This document shows positions 1-3,863 of a DNA stretch of 6,710 nucleotides, in pieces. Below the pieces are notes generated by a model. It was given only the letters and a program-made list of their open reading frames with translations. It did not search any database and was not told where the DNA came from. The stretch comes from Kiritimatiellales bacterium. Lineage in GTDB: Bacteria > Verrucomicrobiota > Kiritimatiellia > Kiritimatiellales > Pontiellaceae. A program made the translations under genes and the position numbers. Location: NCBI GenBank assembly GCA_015486775.1, contig WFRA01000353.1, forward strand, positions 1 to 6,710, given 5' to 3'. Position 1 is the stretch's first letter. Every line of letters starts with the position of its first letter.

Positions 1-62
1 ACGTGATGGACGCCTGCGCCGCCGCCGGGGTGAAGAACCTGAGCTTCTCCAAGGCCATGTAG
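1..62 (+). CDS. C-terminal end of an ExbD/TolR-like biopolymer transport protein (partial)
   Basis: Only the last 19 codons are inside the window. The frame begins at base 3 and ends in TAG at 60-62, giving a tail that ends in AGVKNLSFSKAM. The pattern 'VMDACAAAGVKNLSF' resembles the end of the ExbD/TolR periplasmic domain, where a final helix ('..vidaakkAGv') is followed by a short strand ('..vsfat'). In that family the protein works with ExbB/TolQ and TonB/TolA to couple the proton gradient to outer-membrane processes. An intrinsic terminator follows 29 bases after the stop, so this is probably the last gene of its operon. The assignment rests on a short tail only, so ExbD cannot be separated from TolR, and a chance resemblance is possible. 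Confidence 0.6.
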   Translation, partial: VMDACAAAGVKNLSFSKAM

Positions 63-90
63 CGCCACCCTCCAGACCCCGGAAGAAAAG

Positions 91-120
91 CGCCCCGCCT
101 CGGGGCGTTTTTTTTGTTTT
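91..120 (+). terminator. Intrinsic terminator after the ExbD-like gene
   Basis: A perfect 7 bp GC-only stem (CGCCCCG at 91-97, CGGGGCG at 101-107) with a 3-base loop is followed directly by eight T, one G and four T. It ends the ExbD-like transcript and insulates it from the tRNA promoter just downstream. Confidence 0.93.
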
Positions 121-126
121 CGGGCG

Positions 127-155
127 TTGACTCGATTTGGGCGGATGGGTATACA
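127..155 (+). promoter_or_regulatory. Sigma70-type promoter of the tRNA-Leu gene
   Basis: A -35 box TTGACT (127-132) and a -10 box TATACA (150-155) are separated by exactly 17 bp. Transcription would start near 162, about 9 bases before the mature tRNA 5' end at 171. The near-consensus boxes and ideal spacing fit a strong constitutive promoter for a stable RNA. Confidence 0.85.
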
Positions 156-170
156 TGACGGCCTTTTACC

Positions 171-257
171 GCACCCGTGGTGAAATTGGTAGACACGCAA
201 GATTCAGGTTCTTGTGCCGGCAACGGCGTGATGGTTCGACTCCATTCGGGTGCACCA
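171..257 (+). tRNA. tRNA-Leu, anticodon CAG
   Basis: This is an 87-base class II tRNA with an encoded CCA end. The acceptor stem GCACCCG (171-177) pairs with CGGGTGC (247-253), followed by discriminator A and CCA at 255-257. The anticodon stem CAAGA (198-202) pairs with TCTTG (210-214) around a 7-base loop with CAG at 205-207, which reads leucine CUG codons. A long variable arm (about 216-229, TGCCG..CGGCG type) is typical of leucine tRNAs. The T arm is GATGG / TTCGACT / CCATT with one G-T pair. It has its own promoter and terminator, so it is a single-gene transcription unit. Confidence 0.97.
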
Positions 258-262
258 CTTTT

Positions 263-290
263 GGCCTCGCTTTTCGAAGCGGGGCCTTTT
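263..290 (+). terminator. Intrinsic terminator after tRNA-Leu
   Basis: A 10 bp stem (263-272 with 277-286, one G-T pair) closes on a stable TTCG tetraloop and is followed by TTTT at 287-290. The T-run is short, so some read-through into the exonuclease gene 33 bases downstream is likely. No separate strong promoter is visible for that gene. Confidence 0.8.
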
Positions 291-310
291 AGCTTCCCCG
301 GTTTGGCTGG

Positions 311-316
311 AGGAGG
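311..316 (+). promoter_or_regulatory. Shine-Dalgarno site that fixes the exonuclease start at 323
   Basis: A perfect AGGAGG lies 6 bases before ATG at 323 but only 3 bases before the in-frame TTG at 320. This favours the ATG as the true start. Confidence 0.85.
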
Positions 317-322
317 AAATTG

Positions 323-955
323 ATGGATGCCCAGACAGATAGACCCGCCGATACCGTGGTGGTGCTCGACTTCGAGACCACGGGGTTGTCACCGAACCAG
401 GGCGACCGCGCCATCGAGATCGGCGCCGTACTGGTGGAGCAGGGGAAGGTGGTGGCGCGTTTCCAGGAGCTGATGAATCCCGGTTTCCGGATCAGTAGCT
501 TTATCGCAAGCTATACCGGTATCACCAATTCCATGCTGCGGAACGCCCCGCCGTGCGGCGAGGTGATGGATCGGTTTGCCGACTTTATTGGCGACCACGC
601 TCTGGTGGCGCACAATGCTTCGTTTGATTCCCGCTTTCTCGACGCGGAGCTGCAACAGATTGGCCGCACCCGTTCCGGCGCCTTTGCCTGTTCGATGCTG
701 GTTGCGCGGCGGCTGTACCAAACGGCTCCGAACCATAAGCTCGGCAGTCTGGTCGAGTTCAAGCGGATTCCCACCGACGGCGTTTTCCACCGGGCGCTGG
801 CCGACAGCGAAATGACGGCCAAACTTTGGTTGGTCATGCTCGAAGAGCTTCGGGGCGAGCACGGCATCGATCCGGTCTCCTTCCCGTTCATGCAGAAGCT
901 TTCCCGCACCGCCAAGGGCGCGGTGCCCCGGCTGCTGGAAAGAGCCGCCCGCTAA
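323..955 (+). CDS. DEDDh 3'-5' exonuclease, DNA polymerase III epsilon-like
   Basis: The protein has 210 residues and is essentially one RNase T/DnaQ exonuclease domain. All motifs of the DEDDh superfamily are present: ExoI 'LDFETTG' with D16 and E18, ExoII '[11 protein letters not shown]' with D102, and ExoIII '[10 protein letters not shown]' with H156 and D161. These five residues bind two metal ions and hydrolyse nucleotides from a 3' end. The 'NP...[13 protein letters not shown]' stretch is typical of the epsilon / PolC-exonuclease-like branch. The length is slightly shorter than E. coli DnaQ (about 240), and I see no clear beta-clamp or alpha-subunit binding tail, so it may be a stand-alone repair exonuclease and not the replicative proofreader. 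The start is ATG 323, set by AGGAGG at 311-316; the TTG at 320 is too close to the site. The 3' end faces the next gene with only 12 bases between stops. Confidence 0.92.
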   Translation: MDAQTDRPADTVVVLDFETTGLSPNQGDRAIEIGAVLVEQGKVVARFQELMNPGFRISSFIASYTGITNSMLRNAPPCGEVMDRFADFIGDHALVAHNASFDSRFLDAELQQIGRTRSGAFACSMLVARRLYQTAPNHKLGSLVEFKRIPTDGVFHRALADSEMTAKLWLVMLEELRGEHGIDPVSFPFMQKLSRTAKGAVPRLLERAAR

Positions 956-967
956 CCCGCCGCCTTG

Positions 968-1630
968 CTACATGTCGAGCACGGTTTCGGGATAGACCTG
1001 GCCGTCGGTGCCGATCTTGAAGACATAGATGAGGCCGGGGCGGAGGCGCTTGTAGACGGCGTTGCCGTAGATCGCCTTGATGCCGTGGTCGCGGAGGGCT
1101 TCGGGGTCGTTGGCGAGGTTCCAGATGGCTTCCCAGAACATTTGCCGCTCGGGGAGCCTGAGCTCGCGCAGGAGCCCGGCGTAGCGCTCGGGGCTCGTGC
1201 CGGGGGTTTCGATGGGAAAGCCTTCGGAGGGTTTTTGGTTTTCGCCGTAGACCCGCCGCCAGAGATAGAGCGACCGGGCCTGGCCGTCCATCACCGCCTG
1301 GTCGGAAAAGGTGACGACGAGGGTGTCGAAGTGGACGATGTCGCCTTCGATCTCGTACTCCTTCTCCAGCACCTTTTTGAGCATGTCGCCGCGCGCGGTC
1401 TCGACAAAGCGCAACGTGGTGTAGAGCTGGTCGTCGCGGGTCTCCTGCCGGAGCACTTTTGCGAAGCCGATCTGGTCTTCGTGTACGAGGGTGGAGATGG
1501 CGGCCTTGAGCTTTTGGTTGTCGCCCAGCAGGTCGTGGACGGTCTTGGTTCCGTAGAAGAGGGTGCCGCCCACTAGAGCGAGTACGGCCAGGGCCAGCGT
1601 GGTGGTGATGAACGTAAAGATGCGCTTCAT
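968..1630 (-). CDS. Single-pass membrane-anchored protein of unknown function
   Basis: The protein has 220 residues and I do not recognise the family. Residues 1-24 (MKRIFTFITTTLALAVLALV..) form a positively charged start and a hydrophobic segment, with no cysteine lipobox, so it is an uncleaved signal anchor or a signal peptide. The rest (about 30-220) is soluble, rich in charged residues, and probably faces the periplasm. The segment just after the anchor ('LLGDNQKLKAAISTLVHEDQIGFAKVL') looks helical, perhaps coiled coil, and the later part alternates strands ('IVHFDTLVVTF', 'SLYLWRRVYG'). The open frame extends further upstream, but that part overlaps the upstream phosphoesterase gene in another frame, and this ATG begins a classic signal sequence. 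It starts 5 bases after the phosphoesterase stop with no clear Shine-Dalgarno site, so translational coupling is likely. No terminator is visible after its stop. Confidence 0.8.
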   Translation of the reverse strand: MKRIFTFITTTLALAVLALVGGTLFYGTKTVHDLLGDNQKLKAAISTLVHEDQIGFAKVLRQETRDDQLYTTLRFVETARGDMLKKVLEKEYEIEGDIVHFDTLVVTFSDQAVMDGQARSLYLWRRVYGENQKPSEGFPIETPGTSPERYAGLLRELRLPERQMFWEAIWNLANDPEALRDHGIKAIYGNAVYKRLRPGLIYVFKIGTDGQVYPETVLDM

Positions 1631-1635
1631 GGGGA

Positions 1636-2373
1636 TCAGGAAAGTTCCAGGGGTTGGAAGTCGCGGTCGAGGCGGATGCCGCGGGAATCGAGATGGACCA
1701 TCGCCGGGCCGGCACCGTCCTTGTGGGCACCGAGGGTGTAGTAGGTCGTGCCGTCGATCTGCTGGAGGTCGTCGGCGTGGCGGTGGCCCTGGAAAACCGC
1801 CTTGACCTTCCCCGAGCGGCGGATCACCTCGCGCACGGCGGCATGGTTGCCGACGGAATACCGGCCGGGAACGTCGATCCGCTGGTGGGAAAAGAGCACC
1901 ACCGGATCTCGAGCCGCGGCCAGCCGCCCTTCGAGCCATTCCAGCTGCCCGCCGGGGACGAAAGCCTCTTCCCAGCGAAAGTTGCCATGGTCGTATTCCG
2001 TTCCGTCGGGCGAAAAATTCCCGTCGATCCCGACCAGGGCGACCCCGTTTTCCTCCAGATAGAAGGTCGGTTTCGTGTCGGGGTGATCCAATGCCTGGAA
2101 AAACATGGGCTTGGAGAGGTGGTCGAGATCGTGGTTGCCGGGCATGTAGCGGACGGCGCCACGGAAGGAGGCGCAGAGCGCCGCAACCTCGCGCAGCAGC
2201 CGTTCGGCGTTCATCTCGGAGTCGGCATCGACCAGGTCGCCCATCACCACCAGCCGGTCGGCCCGCCCCTGGTTGAGCAGGGCCACCGACTCGTACAGGC
2301 GGTTTAGCGCCTGGTAGCGGCCGTCGTAGTGCAGGTCGTTGATTATCCCGATTCTTGGCGCCTCCCTTTCCAT
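1636..2373 (-). CDS. Calcineurin-like metallophosphoesterase (cyclic-nucleotide phosphodiesterase-like)
   Basis: The 245-residue protein carries the full metal-binding signature of the calcineurin-like superfamily in order: 'NDLHYDG' (D13, H15), 'MGDLVD' (G45, D46), 'PGNHD' (79-82), 'FSHQ' (H163) and 'GHRH' (196-199, H197 and H199). These residues hold two metal ions that hydrolyse phosphoesters. The order and spacing resemble class III phosphodiesterases such as CpdA, but the substrate cannot be read from the sequence. No signal peptide is visible, so it is probably cytoplasmic. The start at ATG 2373 is preferred over the in-frame TTG at 2409, which would lie at or before the expected transcription start from the -10 box at 2415-2420. 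It is the first gene of a two-gene unit with the membrane-anchored protein downstream, which may be its partner. Confidence 0.9.
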   Translation of the reverse strand: MEREAPRIGIINDLHYDGRYQALNRLYESVALLNQGRADRLVVMGDLVDADSEMNAERLLREVAALCASFRGAVRYMPGNHDLDHLSKPMFFQALDHPDTKPTFYLEENGVALVGIDGNFSPDGTEYDHGNFRWEEAFVPGGQLEWLEGRLAAARDPVVLFSHQRIDVPGRYSVGNHAAVREVIRRSGKVKAVFQGHRHADDLQQIDGTTYYTLGAHKDGAGPAMVHLDSRGIRLDRDFQPLELS

Positions 2374-2414
2374 GCCCCGTACGTTAGGGCACCGCGCAGT
2401 TGGAGGCAATGCGA

Positions 2415-2420
2415 ATTATA
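2415..2420 (-). promoter_or_regulatory. -10 box for the phosphoesterase operon
   Basis: On the minus strand this is a perfect TATAAT. Transcription would begin near 2408, leaving a leader of about 35 bases before ATG 2373. The -35 region (about 2437-2442, CTTTTG) is a poor match, so the promoter may be weak or activator-dependent. The overlapping AT-rich bases (TATATT at 2419-2424 on the plus strand) may also serve the divergent transporter gene, but I see no matching -35 box for it. Confidence 0.6.
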
Positions 2421-2440
2421 TATTGAACTCCCGGCTCAAA

Positions 2441-2445
2441 AGAGG
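2441..2445 (+). promoter_or_regulatory. Shine-Dalgarno site favouring the 2450 start of the transporter
   Basis: AGAGG (within AAAAGAGG) ends 4 bases before ATG 2450 but 16 bases before the next in-frame ATG at 2462. This supports 2450. However, the N-terminus after 2462 (MPEAISIL..) looks more like a natural start, so the choice is not certain. Confidence 0.5.
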
Positions 2446-2449
2446 TTGG

Positions 2450-3109
2450 ATGGGTCGCACGATGCCTGAAGCAATTTCCATCCTTGCCGCGACCGCCGCC
2501 ACCATCGGGTTTTTCCACACCCTGTTCGGGCCGGATCACTACCTGCCCTTCATCGTGCTGGGCAAGGCGCGCAGTTGGAGCGTATCCAAGACCATGTGGA
2601 TCACCTTTCTGTGCGGTCTGGGGCATGTGCTCAGCTCGGTGGTGCTCGGACTGTTGGGCGTGGCCTTCGGCATGGCACTCGGCAGGCTGGAGGCCTTCGA
2701 GGCCTTCCGCGGCAATCTGGCCGCCCGCGCGCTGATCATCTTTGGTTTCACCTACTGCGTCTGGGGCATCCACCGCGCCTTCAAAAGCCATTCGCACGGG
2801 CACTCCCATCCGCACGGAACCGTGGGAGCCGTCACCCCCTGGGTGCTCTTCACCATCTTTGTGCTCGGCCCCTGCGAACCGCTGATTCCGCTGGTGATGT
2901 ATCCCGCCGCCGAACACAGCATTTCCGGAACGGTCATTGTGGCGGGCGTCTTTTCGGTCGTCACCGTGGCGACCATGATGACGGTGGTGCTGGTCTCCAT
3001 CTGGGGGATCAGCCTCGTGAAGCTCGGGGTCGTCGAGCGCTTCAGCCACGCCCTTGCCGGTGCCGCCATCTGCCTTTCCGGTCTGGCGATCGAGCTTCTC
3101 GGGCTATAG
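2450..3109 (+). CDS. Multi-pass membrane transporter-like protein, NicO/TauE-like, with His-rich loop
   Basis: The protein has 219 residues, is very hydrophobic, and shows about six membrane segments (roughly 8-28, 48-76, 91-109, 128-147, 154-180, 196-219). Segment 1 contains 'FFHTLFGPDHYLPF' (H23, D29, H30). This recalls the H-x4-DH metal signature of nickel/cobalt permeases, but with five residues in the gap. The loop after segment 3 is 'HSHGHSHPHG' (H114, H116, H118, H120, H122), a typical metal-binding stretch. 'LGPCEPLIP' (139-147) is a further conserved-looking motif with C142 and E143. The fold type fits the LysE/DsbD/TauE/NicO group of small transporters, and transition-metal transport is the natural guess; the substrate is not established. 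The gene is divergent from the phosphoesterase operon and ends in a terminator shared with rpsT. If the ATG at 2462 is used, the protein has 215 residues. Confidence 0.82.
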   Translation: MGRTMPEAISILAATAATIGFFHTLFGPDHYLPFIVLGKARSWSVSKTMWITFLCGLGHVLSSVVLGLLGVAFGMALGRLEAFEAFRGNLAARALIIFGFTYCVWGIHRAFKSHSHGHSHPHGTVGAVTPWVLFTIFVLGPCEPLIPLVMYPAAEHSISGTVIVAGVFSVVTVATMMTVVLVSIWGISLVKLGVVERFSHALAGAAICLSGLAIELLGL

Positions 3110-3113
3110 GCAC

Positions 3114-3143
3114 AAAAAAGCCCGCTCGGTGGCGGGCTTTGTT
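3114..3143. terminator. Bidirectional intrinsic terminator between the transporter gene and rpsT
   Basis: An 8 bp stem AAGCCCGC (3118-3125) / GCGGGCTT (3132-3139) with a 6-base loop has an A-run (3114-3119) on its left and a T-rich side (TTTGTT) on its right. On the minus strand it reads as a GC stem followed by six T, so it is strongest for rpsT. On the plus strand it serves the transporter gene. It lies 4 bases after the transporter stop and 21 bases after the rpsT stop. Confidence 0.9.
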
Positions 3144-3164
3144 GTTCGCGGCGCGGCGGTTTGC

Positions 3165-3431
3165 CTACGATGCGATCTTGCGCAGGTTGTTCGCGGCATT
3201 GGTCTTGCGGCGAACGGCCGTGTTTTTCTTGATCACCCCGACCTTGGCTGCTTTGTCGAGCACCGAGCTGTAGGTGCGGAAAGCCGCTTCGCCTGCTTCG
3301 GTATTCTTGGCTTCGAGAGCCTCCATCATGCTGCGGCGAGCGTTTTTGATGCGCGTGCGCACCTGCTGGTTGCGGTCGTGGCGCACCACGTTCTGGCGCA
3401 TTCTCTTCTTGGCGCTTTTCAGATTCGGCAT
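3165..3431 (-). CDS. rpsT: 30S ribosomal protein S20
   Basis: The 88-residue protein is nearly the same length as E. coli S20 (87) and shows the family pattern: the basic start MPNLKSAKKRMRQNVVRHDRN, a helical 'R.RIKNARRSMMEALEAKN', and the conserved end 'GVIKKNTAVRRKTNAANNL'. S20 binds 16S rRNA early in 30S assembly and is almost entirely helical. It starts with ATG (E. coli rpsT uses UUG), with GGAG (minus strand, 3441-3444) 9 bases upstream. It is a single-gene unit with a recognisable promoter at 3488-3515 and terminator at 3114-3143. The leader of about 50 bases contains a palindrome at 3460-3476. In E. coli, S20 represses its own translation; whether the palindrome does this here is unknown. 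Confidence 0.98.
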   Translation of the reverse strand: MPNLKSAKKRMRQNVVRHDRNQQVRTRIKNARRSMMEALEAKNTEAGEAAFRTYSSVLDKAAKVGVIKKNTAVRRKTNAANNLRKIAS

Positions 3432-3459
3432 AAAAATAAACTCCGTTTGGTCAAATTAG

Positions 3460-3476
3460 TTTCCAATCCTTGGAAA
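3460..3476 (-). promoter_or_regulatory. Palindrome in the rpsT leader
   Basis: TTTCCAA (3460-3466) and TTGGAAA (3470-3476) are perfect 7 bp arms around a 3-base centre. It begins about 5 bases after the predicted rpsT transcription start. As RNA it would form a 5'-terminal hairpin that could stabilise the message; as DNA it could bind a dimeric repressor just downstream of the promoter. The role is inferred from position only. Confidence 0.55.
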
Positions 3477-3487
3477 AGAAGCAACGG

Positions 3488-3515
3488 ATAATAGCGGGGG
3501 CGGGCATGAAGTCAA
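3488..3515 (-). promoter_or_regulatory. rpsT: Sigma70-type promoter of rpsT
   Basis: On the minus strand, TTGACT (3510-3515) is followed after a 16 bp GC-rich spacer by TATTAT (3488-3493). Transcription would start near 3481, about 50 bases before the rpsT ATG. The boxes are close to consensus. Confidence 0.75.
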
Positions 3516-3552
3516 CCTGCAAATCCGCAATTTTATCGCGTCATTTATTCCA

Positions 3553-3621
3553 AAACATCCTGCCCTGTAGGTTTTTTAGCCGATTCCATGATCCAAGTGG
3601 AGCATACAGGGCAGGGTGTTT
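3553..3621. repeat. Long imperfect inverted repeat in the intergenic region
   Basis: Arms ACATCCTGCCCTGTA (3555-3569) and TACAGGGCAGGGTGT (3605-3619) pair over 15 bases with a single T-G wobble, and two further A-T pairs extend the stem outward to 3553 and 3621. The loop (3570-3604, 35 bases) holds a T6 run and a small dyad (TCCA..TGGA). A T7 run at 3631-3637 lies some way outside the stem. This could be an isolated structured repeat, the remnant of a miniature element, or part of a small RNA. I see no coding sequence in it. Confidence 0.7.
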
Positions 3622-3686
3622 ATCAGAATATTTTTTTAAATTATTACTAACGCGGCTACGCAGCAGATGGACATATCGCTCTTCGG

Positions 3687-3747
3687 GCAGGCTTTCCTGC
3701 TTCGCACACCGGTGCGATCGGTCGGTAGGATGAGGCTCTGCCTCGTC
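3687..3747. repeat. Cluster of three short perfect hairpins
   Basis: Three consecutive hairpins are visible: GCAGG-CTTT-CCTGC (3687-3700), TCGCAC-ACCG-GTGCGA (3702-3717), and GATGAGGC-TCT-GCCTCGTC (3729-3747, one T-G pair). A looser pairing, CGAAGC (3767-3772) with GCTTCG (3792-3797), follows right up to the insertion sequence end. The density of short GC-rich palindromes resembles REP-like or other interspersed palindromic repeats. The stretch 3521-3804 as a whole holds no credible gene. Confidence 0.65.
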
Positions 3748-3804
3748 TTGTGCCGCACGGGAAAGTCGAAGCAGAGGTTGCCTGTCGGCTCGCTTCGCGT
3801 CAAC

Positions 3805-3844
3805 TTCAGACTTCCTGATCCGGCAGGAAAATGACTTGGCACAT
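3805..3844. repeat. Left end of the insertion sequence: two inverted-repeat blocks
   Basis: The outer block TTCAGACTTCCTGATCCGG (3805-3823) is followed after only 2 bases by the inner block GGAAAATGACTTGGCACAT (3826-3844). Both blocks recur in inverse orientation at the right end. The transposase stop codon lies 11 bases further in. Confidence 0.88.
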
Positions 3845-3863
3845 CTGGCGTTTTTCACGCCAG
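3845..3863 (-). promoter_or_regulatory. Hairpin spanning the transposase stop codon
   Basis: CTGGCG (3845-3850) and CGCCAG (3858-3863) form a perfect 6 bp stem whose 7-base loop contains the TGA stop (3855-3857). No T-run follows on the minus strand, so it is not a normal intrinsic terminator. It may protect the 3' end of the message or slow read-through. Confidence 0.45.

Noticed and set aside
320..322. TTG as start of the exonuclease gene
   Set aside because: It is only 3 bases from AGGAGG, whereas ATG at 323 has the normal 6-base gap.
204..392. Minus-strand frame of 62 codons overlapping the tRNA
   Set aside because: It lies across the tRNA, its terminator and the start of the exonuclease gene.
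1631..1939. N-terminal extension of the membrane-anchored protein to 323 residues
   Set aside because: The extra part is Arg/Pro/Gly-rich out-of-frame translation of the phosphoesterase gene, while ATG 1630 begins a normal signal anchor.
965..2307. Long plus-strand open frames opposite the phosphoesterase and membrane-protein genes
   Set aside because: They are antisense to genes with clear motifs or a signal sequence and have no ribosome sites or domain features; they result from high GC content.
3553..3804. CRISPR array or integron attC site
   Set aside because: The palindromes are all different, with no direct repeats at regular spacing and no attC core sites.
3541..3858. Minus-strand frame of 105 codons over the palindromic region
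   Set aside because: It runs through the hairpins and the insertion sequence end, has no ribosome site and no protein-like pattern; it probably reflects the repeat DNA.
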